Shown: positions 21,359 to 30,127 of the stretch, piece after piece
Position numbering within the stretch: position 1 is the first letter of the stretch
Layout: every line of letters starts with the position of its first letter
Source: Dysgonomonas sp. HGC4
GTDB taxonomy: Bacteria; Bacteroidota; Bacteroidia; Bacteroidales; Dysgonomonadaceae
Direction of reading: 5' to 3'
DNA length: 64,000 nucleotides
NCBI RefSeq assembly: GCF_001261715.1
Contig: NZ_CVRU01000150.1
Location: 17,187-81,186, forward strand
Position numbers and translations under genes: made by a program
The notes under the pieces: model-generated
Told to the model about the DNA's origin: nothing
Seen by the model: only the letters and a program-made list of their open reading frames with translations
The model's database searches: none

Positions 21359-23770
21359 ATGAATTCTAAATTATCTAAATTTTATTTACTAAGCTTTCTT
21401 CTCCTTTCTCTCGCAAATCTATCACTACACTCGGCAACACAACAACAAGCTAAAGGTTCTATTAGCGGACGAGTTATTGATGCTCAAGGGACTCCAGTTT
21501 ACCCTGCGACAATTTCGATCGAAGGTCTTACTATTGGTGCATACACCAACGAGAATGGAGAGTACAAACTAGAGAATATACCTAGTGGAAAGCAAACTAT
21601 AACCATTTCGGGAATAGGTGTAAAACCTAAAAAAACTGCAATTACAGTTATTGCCAATAAAACAACGGAAATATTTGATATTGAGGTTGACAACTCTGTC
21701 AGCTTAAGCGAAGTATCCGTAATAGGAAAAAGTGAAGCACGTAAACAGCAAGAACAAGCTTTTGCAATAACAGTTCTTGACTTAAACAGAGCTCAAGTTA
21801 TCTCTATTCCTCTCAATAGACTCTTAAATAATGTATCGGGGGTGCGTGTACGCCAAGACGGAGGTGTAGGTTCAAACTACAATTTCAGTTTAAATGGATT
21901 CTCAGGAAATCAAGTAAAATTCTTTCTGGATGGAATACCTATGGATAATTTTGGTCCCTCATTCAATTTGAATAATATATCTACCAATATGGCTGAACGT
22001 GTAGAAGTGTACAAAGGTGTACTTCCTGTTAGCCTAGGTGCTGACGCATTGGGTGGAGCCGTAAACATTGTTAGTCGTAAAGATGCAAATTATCTGGATG
22101 CATCTTATGCAATAGGATCTTTTAATACACACAGAGCAGCTATAAACGGAGCTTATACCGATAGCAAAACAGGTTTTACTGTACGTGCAAATGCATTTTA
22201 TAATTATTCGGATAATAACTATAAAGTTTTTGCTCCGATAAAGGATTTAAATACAAATAAGATAGTAGATAATCGTTGGGTTAAACGCTTTCACGACAAC
22301 TATGAAGCAGGTGGAATCAGGCTCGAAAGTGGGATCACAAACAAATCGTATGCCGATTATTTATTAGCAGGCGTTATCGTCTCCAAAAATGATAAAGATG
22401 TGCAAACAGGCGCAACTATGGATGCTGTATATGGTGGTGTAAAAGTAAAAAGTGAATCTCTGATACCTTCTATCCGATACAAAAAGGATGATTTGTTTAC
22501 AGAAGGTTTATCTGCTTCTTTTTACGGAGCATACAACAGTGTCAACACTTTTAATATAGACACTATTTCCAGAAGCTATAACTGGTTAGGAGAATCTATC
22601 AAAGATTCGACCAGAGGCGAAAGAGCATATACCGATTCGGAAATAAAGAATAGAGAATGGCTCTCAACTGCAAATGTTAGCTATATGCTAGACACTCATC
22701 AATCTATCACATTGAACCATGTATTTTCGTCTATGAACAGAAAAATACATGACAAGGTAGACCCCGAAAATGAATCGAATAAAATTCCTCAAAAACTAAC
22801 TAAGAATGTTACAGGTTTGGGATGGCAAATAAAGTATGATCGTTGGAATGCAAATGTATTCGGCAAACTTTACAATACCAACAGTTCAACCTATAAAAGA
22901 TTGGATGAATATACAGAAAATGCAAGGCTCGAAAAAGTAAAAGACAGCAAAACCTATTTTGGATATGGTGCTGCTACTACCTTCTTCATCCTACCAAAAT
23001 TACAAGCTAAACTATCTTACGAACAAGCTTATCGTTTACCCGAAAGTACAGAAATGTTTGGAGATGGATTGATTCAACAACGAAATCCCGATCTTAAGGC
23101 AGAAAGCAGTGATAATGTGAATTTAGGTATTGCTTATGAGCAACACTTAAATAATGAACATATCCTATATTTTGAAACAAATTTAATTTACAGAAACACT
23201 AAAGATTTTATACTTAAAGGAGTTAGTTTAACTACTGATCCTACGACTGCTTATGAGAATTTAGGCAAGGTATTGACTAAGGGAATAGAAGGTGGAGTAA
23301 AATATAGATGGAAAAATCTACTTCATGCAGGTGTAAATGTTACTTATCAAAGTATCATAGATAATCAACAATTTGAGAAAAATTCGGGAAGCCTTGTAGG
23401 TGAAGGCATTTTCGAACATATATCATATAAAGAACGTCTTCCCAACATTCCATATTTCTTTGCTAATGGAGATGCAGGTGTTCTATTCCAGAACGTGATT
23501 ATAAAAAACTCTGAGCTTACATTAGACTATTTATTTGATTATGTTCAGAAATATTACTTGTCTTTCCCCGGATTAGGAGCTAAAGCTTCTAAAAAAGTAA
23601 TACCTCAACAAATGTCGCACGACATAGCTTTAGGCTATACATTAGAAAATGGTAAATATGGTTTTGTATTAGAATGTACAAACATCACAAATGAGAAATT
23701 GTATGATAATTACAGATTACAAAAACCAGGTAGAGCTTTCAACTTTAAAGTACGTTACTTTTTAAGATAA
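21359..23770 (+). CDS. TonB-dependent receptor, XusA/FecA-like (iron-chelate type)
   Basis: Start set at ATG 21359 (MNSKLSKFYLLSFLLLSLANLSLHSA, a good signal peptide) instead of a TTG at 21290. Order: carboxypeptidase-regulatory-like domain (GSISGRVIDAQGTPVYPA), TonB-box-like VSLSEVSVIGKSEARK, plug (LNRLLNNVSGVRVRQDGG, FLDGIPMDNFG, ERVEVYKGVLPVSLGADALGGAVNIVSR), then a 22-strand-type barrel ending with the aromatic-terminated NFKVRYFLR. At 803 residues it is the size of siderophore receptors and lacks SusC features, and it has no SusD partner. It is followed by a DUF4374 lipoprotein, the arrangement of the XusA/XusB xenosiderophore system of Bacteroides. Ligand is inferred from that context only. 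Confidence 0.85.
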   Translation: MNSKLSKFYLLSFLLLSLANLSLHSATQQQAKGSISGRVIDAQGTPVYPATISIEGLTIGAYTNENGEYKLENIPSGKQTITISGIGVKPKKTAITVIANKTTEIFDIEVDNSVSLSEVSVIGKSEARKQQEQAFAITVLDLNRAQVISIPLNRLLNNVSGVRVRQDGGVGSNYNFSLNGFSGNQVKFFLDGIPMDNFGPSFNLNNISTNMAERVEVYKGVLPVSLGADALGGAVNIVSRKDANYLDASYAIGSFNTHRAAINGAYTDSKTGFTVRANAFYNYSDNNYKVFAPIKDLNTNKIVDNRWVKRFHDNYEAGGIRLESGITNKSYADYLLAGVIVSKNDKDVQTGATMDAVYGGVKVKSESLIPSIRYKKDDLFTEGLSASFYGAYNSVNTFNIDTISRSYNWLGESIKDSTRGERAYTDSEIKNREWLSTANVSYMLDTHQSITLNHVFSSMNRKIHDKVDPENESNKIPQKLTKNVTGLGWQIKYDRWNANVFGKLYNTNSSTYKRLDEYTENARLEKVKDSKTYFGYGAATTFFILPKLQAKLSYEQAYRLPESTEMFGDGLIQQRNPDLKAESSDNVNLGIAYEQHLNNEHILYFETNLIYRNTKDFILKGVSLTTDPTTAYENLGKVLTKGIEGGVKYRWKNLLHAGVNVTYQSIIDNQQFEKNSGSLVGEGIFEHISYKERLPNIPYFFANGDAGVLFQNVIIKNSELTLDYLFDYVQKYYLSFPGLGAKASKKVIPQQMSHDIALGYTLENGKYGFVLECTNITNEKLYDNYRLQKPGRAFNFKVRYFLR

Positions 23771-23835
23771 GTGCATCATTAATAATTTAGCAACAGAAAT
23801 AGCTATTGTTATTATACTTAATCCAAAGCAATAAA

Positions 23836-23850
23836 AAGGTTTTAAACCTT
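23836..23850 (+). promoter_or_regulatory. Leader palindrome of the DUF4374 gene
   Basis: AAGGTTTTAAACCTT on the plus strand: 7-bp arms around one base, 23 nt before the ATG. It is the only plus-strand copy of the leader palindrome family, which shows that the element follows gene starts and not genome strand. Confidence 0.5.
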
Positions 23851-23873
23851 CTATATAACAAATCAATATTGAA

Positions 23874-25097
23874 ATGAAATTAATAAAATATATAACAAAC
23901 TTTTTCTTCATCGGACTTATTTCACTTGGCATGACGTCATGCGATGACACTACCGATGATGAAAATACAGAAATTCCGAATGCTCCATATGTTATCAGTT
24001 TAGGAATAACTGCCAATGGAACTACTACCTATTACGTAGTTAGCACAGAAAACCTTATGTCTGACAAAATAACCGCAGTAGGAAAGGGAATAGAGCAAAA
24101 CGGATATCACGATTATGAACAAGGTAATCAAACCATATTTTGTGTAGGGGGACTTGGTGTTACAAGTGCTACAGGAATAGTACGAGACGCTAATGGATTT
24201 TTACAAGAAAAAGGTGACTTTGTTTTTGATGAATCACTTAGAGCCTTTTCTCAAATTGATAACAATACTATGTTAGGAGTCGAAATACCGGCAAATGCAG
24301 CAAGTGGAAACCAAATTACCTTTTATACTGTAGATATAAACACTGTATCTATAACCAATAAAGTAAGAACCCCTATTGCTCCTATTGCCACATTAGAATG
24401 GCCTAGCATCACGGGGATTTGCATGAGTGAAAATAGAGTCTATATGACCTACTTCGGAATGAATCCAACAGATTACAGTACTAAATTTACTGATACTACT
24501 TATGTTGCTGTATACTCATATCCTGAGATGAAACTCGAAACGATTATGAAAGATACACGCACAGGACCTGCTGGATCGTGGTATGCACATAATGGAATCT
24601 TTAAAGTAGAATCGGGAGATATGTATATCATGTCAAACTCTGCATTAGCTAATGGATTCTCGCAAAGTACCAAGAATGCGGCTTTCCTTCGTATACCTAA
24701 GGGACAGACTAAATTTGATGACTACTTCTTCGATTTCGAAACTAAATCGGGTGGATTAAAACCTGCCCATATCAGATATATTGGAGATGGGTTACTATAT
24801 GCCGAAGTGAGTACGCTTAACCCTCAGACAACTGCAGACAGATGGTCTGATAAAGCGTTGAAGTGTTGTATTATCGACTTAAATAAACAAACAATAACCG
24901 ATATTGAAGAAATTCCCGTTCATAATGGAAATGGTGGACGACGTTTCAATGTTTTGGTAGACGGTGGATACGTATATTGTCCCATCACAACAGCCGAAGG
25001 CACTTACATATATCGTGTTGATCCACAAACGGCAACAGGCGAAAGAGGTGCTAAAATCTCGACAACGTTTGTAGGTGGATTCTTTAAATTAGATTAA
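23874..25097 (+). CDS. DUF4374 beta-propeller lipoprotein, XusB-like
   Basis: Lipoprotein signal ends LISLGMTSC (Cys23) followed by DDTTDDEN, an acidic stretch typical of surface-exposed lipoproteins in Bacteroidetes. The rest (about 40-407) shows repeating strands with central titles such as VISLGITANGTTTYYVVSTENL, ITGICMSENRVYMTYFG and RRFNVLVDGGYVYCPITTAEG, in keeping with a seven-bladed propeller of the DUF4374 family. To my knowledge XusB of Bacteroides thetaiotaomicron is of this family and captures enterobactin-type siderophores for XusA. The receptor gene ends about 100 nt upstream on the same strand. No PepSY reductase (XusC) follows; a terminator does. Confidence 0.8.
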   Translation: MKLIKYITNFFFIGLISLGMTSCDDTTDDENTEIPNAPYVISLGITANGTTTYYVVSTENLMSDKITAVGKGIEQNGYHDYEQGNQTIFCVGGLGVTSATGIVRDANGFLQEKGDFVFDESLRAFSQIDNNTMLGVEIPANAASGNQITFYTVDINTVSITNKVRTPIAPIATLEWPSITGICMSENRVYMTYFGMNPTDYSTKFTDTTYVAVYSYPEMKLETIMKDTRTGPAGSWYAHNGIFKVESGDMYIMSNSALANGFSQSTKNAAFLRIPKGQTKFDDYFFDFETKSGGLKPAHIRYIGDGLLYAEVSTLNPQTTADRWSDKALKCCIIDLNKQTITDIEEIPVHNGNGGRRFNVLVDGGYVYCPITTAEGTYIYRVDPQTATGERGAKISTTFVGGFFKLD

Positions 25098-25161
25098 AGG
25101 AACTCTCCTGTTTTCTTTAACAGTTGTAACTATAACTGCGCTTTCACTAAGAAATCAAATT

Positions 25162-25213
25162 ACAAATAAAAAAGAGAGAGTAACCAATTGGTTACTCTCT
25201 CTTTTTTATTTGT
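25162..25213. terminator. Bidirectional terminator, 26-bp perfect inverted repeat
   Basis: 25162-25187 is the exact reverse complement of 25188-25213, with A-runs and T-runs built in on both sides, between the convergent DUF4374 and flavodoxin genes. It terminates both directions. Confidence 0.93.
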
Positions 25214-25236
25214 AGAAATCTACTGATTCTGAATTC

Positions 25237-25743
25237 TTAGTTAAACTCTTTCTTTAGTTGAGCTACCCAATCTGATATTCGTTTATCAGTTTTATCAGCT
25301 TGAGTATCGATATCGATAGCCAATCCTAAAAACTTACCATCTCTCAATGCTTTTGATTTCTCAAAAGTATAACCTTCAGTTGAAGTTAGACCTACAATTG
25401 TAGCTCCTCCTGCTTCGAAAGTTTCGGCTAGAAGTCCAATTCCATCAACAAAATTCTCAGGATAATCAACTTGATTTCCAAGACCAAAGATGGCTACTTT
25501 TTTACCTTTCAATTTCAAATCATCTAAATCAGGAAGTATTTCATCCCAGTAAGTAGGTAATTCTCCATCAAACCAAGTAGAGGTTCCCAAGATTATGTTA
25601 TCATAGCCTTCGAAGTCTTTTCTCCAAGCTTCTTCAATAGCCACAACTCCCATTGTAGTATCTCCAAATGCAGCTTGTATCTTCTTAGCTATCTCTGCTG
25701 TTTTTACAGTACTAGTACCATAAAATAAACCTATCTTTTTCAT
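25237..25743 (-). CDS. fldA: Flavodoxin (long-chain FldA type)
   Basis: An FMN electron carrier that replaces ferredoxin when iron is short. Start at MKKIGLFYG; an ATG three codons upstream is less likely. Flavodoxin landmarks: phosphate loop GTSTVKTAE, the first flavin loop GTSTWFDGELPTYWDE with its Trp, the long-chain insertion, and the second loop FGLGNQVDYPENFVDG with its Tyr. The phosphate loop has Val where the family normally has Gly (S/T-x-T-G-x-T). Length of 168 residues fits long-chain flavodoxins. It lies 46 nt after the E1 gene and could be read through from it. The adjacent iron-type receptor locus fits an iron theme, but no shared regulator is proven. Confidence 0.9.
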   Translation of the reverse strand: MKKIGLFYGTSTVKTAEIAKKIQAAFGDTTMGVVAIEEAWRKDFEGYDNIILGTSTWFDGELPTYWDEILPDLDDLKLKGKKVAIFGLGNQVDYPENFVDGIGLLAETFEAGGATIVGLTSTEGYTFEKSKALRDGKFLGLAIDIDTQADKTDKRISDWVAQLKKEFN

Positions 25744-25788
25744 TATACGCACACGTTTATAGTTAGTATTCTTTTTCAGTTTCTTTGA

Positions 25789-27822
25789 TCAAAACTCCAA
25801 TAATTCTTTAGCTGCTGCATAAATACGATCAGTATTAGGAAGTATCGCTTTCTCCAATATTGGATTAAATCCTACTGGAGTAAATGTTGATCCTACACGC
25901 TGAACAGGAGCATCTAAATAACGATATAGTTCGGTTCCGATAGATGCTGCTATTTCTGCACCAAATCCTGAAAAGACCTTATCTTCGTGTACTACTAATA
26001 CCTTACCTGTTTTCTTAACAGATTCAGCAATTGTTTCTTTATCAAGAGGGATCAACGAACGAAGGTCTATAACCTCCACCGAATAATTACCATCTTTAGC
26101 CAAACGTTCGGCAGCATCCAAACAAAGGTGAGTAGTATTACCATAAGTAATGATAGTAATATCGCTACCATCGCGACGGATACGTGCTTTACCAAAAGGT
26201 ACTTCGAAATCGTCAGGAACTACTGTCGATGATTCTACAGCATTATAAAGTGCTTTAGGTTCAAAGAATAGTGTAAATCCTTCTGATCGCAAGCTTGTAC
26301 GTAATAATCCCGCTGCATCATCAGCAAAAGATGGATATACGATACGTGCTCCTGGTAGAGTAGTCAATGCACCTTCTAAGTTTTGAGAGTGATAAAGACC
26401 ACCACCAATGTAACCACCGGCAGCTAAACGTACTGTGATATTCGGAGAAAACTGTCCGTTTGTTCTCCAATATTCGTGAGTACATTCTACATATTGGTCG
26501 ATAGCAGGCCAAAAATAATCGGCAAATTCTGCACCTTCTACAACTACACGGATATCTTTGCTAAAACGGCTCATACCATTTGCAGTACCCATTATATAAT
26601 CTTCGGCAATAGGAGCATTAAATACACGTCCTTCACCAAATTCGGGTTGCATACCTTTTGAAACGTTGAATACACCACCCTTTTCTTTGTTTGCAATATC
26701 TTGTCCCCAAAGGAAAGTATCTGGGTTAAGTCTGAATTCAGCCTTCAATGTTTCATTAATAGCTGTAACCAGGTTTTTAGATTCGCCTGTTTCATTATGT
26801 GTTCCATCCACATATTTTTGAGGATGATATGGTTCAGGTGTTACAAAGTCAAAAATTGTACTTGGATCTGGATCCGGAGCCGCGATAGCTTTTTTATTTG
26901 CTTGGCTCAATTCTTTCTTAGCATCAGCCTCTATTTGCTTCAATTCCTCCTCTGTAAAGCGTTTGTAACGCAATAGCATACGACGGAATTTCAATAATGG
27001 ATCGGCTTCTTTTACATATGCTAACTCATCCTCATCTCTGTATAAAGTTTGTTTATCAGAGTTTGAGTGTGAACCCATACGTACACAGTTTGCCTGAACA
27101 ATTACAGGATTACTTGTACTTATAGCATACTCACGAGCGGCAGTCATTGCATTCATAGAATCGAATACATCTTTTCCATTACAATGAATGATCTTCAAGT
27201 TTTTAAATCCTACAAAGTTATCTGCCACTTTACGGTTAGCAGTTTGTTCGTGTTTAGGAACTGAGATACCGTAACCATTATCCTGAATAACAAATATTAC
27301 AGGCAACTGCTCGGTACTTGCTCCATTGATAGCTTCATAAACATATCCTTCGGATGTTGAAGCCTCACCATGTGAAGTATAAGCTACACCTTTGTGTTTG
27401 TAATAAACCATAGCACGAGCCACCCCAACTGCATGAAGGTCATGAGAACCTGTTGCAGATGAAACGTTCTCGATATTCCATTCGGGTTTAGCAAAGTGAT
27501 TCGACATATGTCTACCACCACCAGCCACATCCGTAGCTTTAGATATACCATTCAAGATTATCTCTTCGGCAGTCATACCAGCAGCTAAAACCGCAAGCAT
27601 GTCTCTATAATAAGGGAACATAAAGTCTTCACCTCTCACAAATACCTCACCCATTGCAAGCTGAATACCATCATGTCCTGCATAAGGAGCATGATACGAC
27701 CAACCTAATGATTGAAGTAGATATGCAGGTGCTTTATTATCAATAGCACGTCCTAGTGTCATCAGATAAAACCATCTTTGGAGGGTGTCTTTATCTGTGG
27801 TTTTTATAGTAAATTTTTTCAT
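25789..27822 (-). CDS. 2-oxoacid dehydrogenase E1, fused alpha and beta subunits
   Basis: Thiamine-diphosphate E1 that decarboxylates a 2-oxoacid and passes the acyl group to lipoyl-E2. Residues 1-340 are the alpha part: FPYYRDMLAVLAAGMT, GGGRHMSNHFA, and the TPP/Mg motif, here GEAST at 152-156 ending QDN at 180-182 where GDG...NN is usual. After a linker rich in Ala, Pro and Asp, residues about 350-677 are the beta part (FNAPIAEDYIMGTANGMS, RLAAGGYIGGGLYHSQNLE, LRSLIPLDKETIAESVKKTG). Single-chain E1 of this kind is common in Bacteroidetes and is labelled either pyruvate or branched-chain. The substrate cannot be fixed by eye. Same operon as E2 (30 nt gap). Confidence 0.88.
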   Translation of the reverse strand: MKKFTIKTTDKDTLQRWFYLMTLGRAIDNKAPAYLLQSLGWSYHAPYAGHDGIQLAMGEVFVRGEDFMFPYYRDMLAVLAAGMTAEEIILNGISKATDVAGGGRHMSNHFAKPEWNIENVSSATGSHDLHAVGVARAMVYYKHKGVAYTSHGEASTSEGYVYEAINGASTEQLPVIFVIQDNGYGISVPKHEQTANRKVADNFVGFKNLKIIHCNGKDVFDSMNAMTAAREYAISTSNPVIVQANCVRMGSHSNSDKQTLYRDEDELAYVKEADPLLKFRRMLLRYKRFTEEELKQIEADAKKELSQANKKAIAAPDPDPSTIFDFVTPEPYHPQKYVDGTHNETGESKNLVTAINETLKAEFRLNPDTFLWGQDIANKEKGGVFNVSKGMQPEFGEGRVFNAPIAEDYIMGTANGMSRFSKDIRVVVEGAEFADYFWPAIDQYVECTHEYWRTNGQFSPNITVRLAAGGYIGGGLYHSQNLEGALTTLPGARIVYPSFADDAAGLLRTSLRSEGFTLFFEPKALYNAVESSTVVPDDFEVPFGKARIRRDGSDITIITYGNTTHLCLDAAERLAKDGNYSVEVIDLRSLIPLDKETIAESVKKTGKVLVVHEDKVFSGFGAEIAASIGTELYRYLDAPVQRVGSTFTPVGFNPILEKAILPNTDRIYAAAKELLEF

Positions 27823-27852
27823 TATATATTTTTTTTCAGTTGCTTAGTATAA

Positions 27853-29175
27853 TCAAGCTTCCCAATTTTCTAAATAATCAGCAATACGTCTAACAAATGC
27901 TCCACCCAATGCACCATTGATTACACGGTGATCGTATGAAAGAGATAGGTACATCTTATGACGAATAGCGATTACATCTCCATCAGGAGTTGAAATAACA
28001 GCAGGTTTCTTTTCGATAATACCAGCTCCTAAAATTGCAACTTCAGGCTGATTGATAATAGGTGTTCCGATAATATTCTTGAACGAACCAAAGTTGGTTA
28101 TAGTAAATGTTCCACCTTGTATATCATCACCCGATAGTTTATTATTACGAGCTTTGAGAGCTAAAGCATCAATACTTGTTGCCAATCCTGTAAGATTCAT
28201 CTTATCAGCATCTTTAATTACTGGTACAATTAAGTTCCCATCAGGCAACGATACAGCTATACCAATATTGATACGTTTTTTCTCAATAATATTGTAACCA
28301 TCCAACGAAGAGTTGATTCTTGGGAAATCAATTAAAGCCTTAGCTACAGCTTCTGTGATAGCTGGCAGATAAGTTAAACTTATACCTTCACGTTTTTGGA
28401 ATGCATCTTTATTTTTAGTACGCCATTTTACAAGCTTAGTTACATCTACTTCTACAATAGTAGTAACATGTGGAGATGTTCTTACAGATTCTACCATTCT
28501 GTCGGCAACAATCTTACCTACAAAATCCATTGGTATTACTTTGTCTCCTTCTGCTACCGGAATAGCTGGTTTTGGAGCAGGGGCTGCAGCTGGTGCGCTT
28601 TGTGTTGGCGCAGCACTTGCGGCTGGTTTAGCCGCTCCTGGAGTTGGAACAACACCATTTTTAGTCTGATCAATATATTTTGTAATATCTTTTTTGCTTA
28701 GACGACCTTCATAACCTGTTCCAGCTATTTTATCAAGTTCATCTTGAGATATTTTGGCTTCTTTTGCCAATTGAGTTACAACAGGCGAATACCATCGACC
28801 TTCTTCTTTGTTCTTTTTAGCAGGAGCTGCAACTTCAGTAGCCGGAGCTTCTTTTTTCTCTGGTGCTGGTTGAGCTTCGCTTACTTTTGGAGTTTCTTGT
28901 GCAGGACTCGCTGCTGAATCGCCAGCATCTTCGCCTTCTAACTCTACTTTTGCTACAACTGTTCCTACGGGTACAGTATCTCCTTCTTGAAAAAGGATTT
29001 CTAAAATTTTACCAGCTACGGGCGAAGGAATCTCCGCGCTTACTTTAGCCGTATTTACCTCAAAAAGGACATCATCTTCTTCGATGGTGTCTCCTACTTT
29101 TACAGACCAAGAGATAATAACTCCCTCAGTAATACTTTCGCCCAACTTGGGCATTTTTATTTCAAATGTTGGCAT
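27853..29175 (-). CDS. Lipoyl acyltransferase E2 of the 2-oxoacid dehydrogenase
   Basis: Domains in order: lipoyl domain (1-78) with attachment Lys44 in FEVNTAKVSAEI; an Ala/Pro/Glu linker; the peripheral-subunit-binding domain (about 127-170, YSPVVTQLAKEAKISQDELDKI then GRLSKKDI); a second Ala/Pro linker; and the catalytic acyltransferase domain (about 210-440). The C-terminal catalytic motif reads DHRVINGALGG: His416 is kept, but the Asp of HxxxDG is Asn420. There is one lipoyl domain, as in branched-chain and many Gram-positive pyruvate E2s. It needs lipoylation, and a lipoate ligase gene lies immediately upstream. Confidence 0.9.
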   Translation of the reverse strand: MPTFEIKMPKLGESITEGVIISWSVKVGDTIEEDDVLFEVNTAKVSAEIPSPVAGKILEILFQEGDTVPVGTVVAKVELEGEDAGDSAASPAQETPKVSEAQPAPEKKEAPATEVAAPAKKNKEEGRWYSPVVTQLAKEAKISQDELDKIAGTGYEGRLSKKDITKYIDQTKNGVVPTPGAAKPAASAAPTQSAPAAAPAPKPAIPVAEGDKVIPMDFVGKIVADRMVESVRTSPHVTTIVEVDVTKLVKWRTKNKDAFQKREGISLTYLPAITEAVAKALIDFPRINSSLDGYNIIEKKRINIGIAVSLPDGNLIVPVIKDADKMNLTGLATSIDALALKARNNKLSGDDIQGGTFTITNFGSFKNIIGTPIINQPEVAILGAGIIEKKPAVISTPDGDVIAIRHKMYLSLSYDHRVINGALGGAFVRRIADYLENWEA

Positions 29176-29259
29176 AACTATTAATTTAAAAACACATACG
29201 TATAGGTTTCAATTATTGTATGGTGTACATATATTTAACAATATAACGCATTTTCCGCA

Positions 29260-29323
29260 TAGAATGTTGACATCTGGAGATAGCAAAATGCACTAAACAA
29301 TGTCACACTTCCGTAACATTCTA
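29260..29323. other. Long-range inverted repeat between lplA1 and the E2 gene
   Basis: TAGAATGTTGACAT (from 29260) faces ATGTC and AACATTCTA (29300-29323); the outer 9-bp arms are perfect. It lies in the 187-nt gap after the lipoate ligase. No T-run follows, so it is a leader structure or binding site rather than a clear terminator. Confidence 0.35.
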
Positions 29324-29362
29324 TCTATATGCAACTTACAGAAAACTAATCAGTATTAGAAC

Positions 29363-30109
29363 TTATCTATGAGAAGCCTCATTAAAGTTCCATACTTCGG
29401 TAGCATATTTTGCATCTTTCAGTAACGAAATAGCCTTTATATCCTCTTCTGTAAATTTATATTGTTTATTTTCTGAATTATTATCTATAAAATCATTCAA
29501 TATCAAAGCCTTTAAATCCTCTATTGCTAAGGGATTAGCCAGATGCTGACTAATATTAGTAACGGGACTTTTTACAGACCTTACATATATCTTAGATTGT
29601 ATATTTGAATTGTTCTCGAGCTGCTCGTTGTGACTTTCCAAAGAAGTAGTAAGATATTCTAAATTAGAAGAATAGAGCAATGTAGCATGATACATTACCC
29701 TATTCTTATGTATAGATTGAGCGCTTCCTGAAATCTTTAGCCCATCAATATTCAGCCCACGACGCTTATCAGCTTGTGCATTAACTCCCATTCTTGATAG
29801 AATATCCAACGTTAAGTTGGTATACTTATCAAAATCAAGATTATTACTACGTTCAATAAAAGTTACATTAATATTACCTAAGTCATGGTAAACGGCACCA
29901 CCTCCCGAATAACGACGGACAACCTTTATATGTTTGTCGCGTACGAAATCGATATTGACTTCCGCCCATACATCCTGATGTTTACCAAGAATAATGGATG
30001 GTTCGTTTTGCCAGACCATAAAAATATCGTCCGAAAAATTTTTCAGTAGGTATTCTTCTGCTGCAATATTAAAATATGCATCAGTAAATGTGTTGTTAAT
30101 ACAAAGCAT
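29363..30109 (-). CDS. lplA: Lipoate-protein ligase (short form)
   Basis: It activates free lipoate with ATP and attaches it to the lipoyl lysine of acceptor proteins. The substrate-binding motif RRYSGGGAVYHDLGN is complete at residues 65-79, and the catalytic lysine segment GLKISGSAQ follows near 122-130. The chain is 248 residues, so the full C-terminal accessory domain of E. coli LplA is absent or reduced, with only about 60 residues after the catalytic domain. It sits 18 nt after the E3 gene and before E2, so its natural acceptor is probably Lys44 of the E2. An octanoyltransferase role is possible from fold alone, but the motif favours a ligase. Confidence 0.85.
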   Translation of the reverse strand: MLCINNTFTDAYFNIAAEEYLLKNFSDDIFMVWQNEPSIILGKHQDVWAEVNIDFVRDKHIKVVRRYSGGGAVYHDLGNINVTFIERSNNLDFDKYTNLTLDILSRMGVNAQADKRRGLNIDGLKISGSAQSIHKNRVMYHATLLYSSNLEYLTTSLESHNEQLENNSNIQSKIYVRSVKSPVTNISQHLANPLAIEDLKALILNDFIDNNSENKQYKFTEEDIKAISLLKDAKYATEVWNFNEASHR

Positions 30110-30127
30110 AGAATCGTTTTCTCAGGT

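Noticed and set aside
23762..24016. 84-codon minus-strand frame over the start of the DUF4374 gene
   Set aside because: Overlaps a gene with a clear lipoprotein signal and shows no family features of its own.
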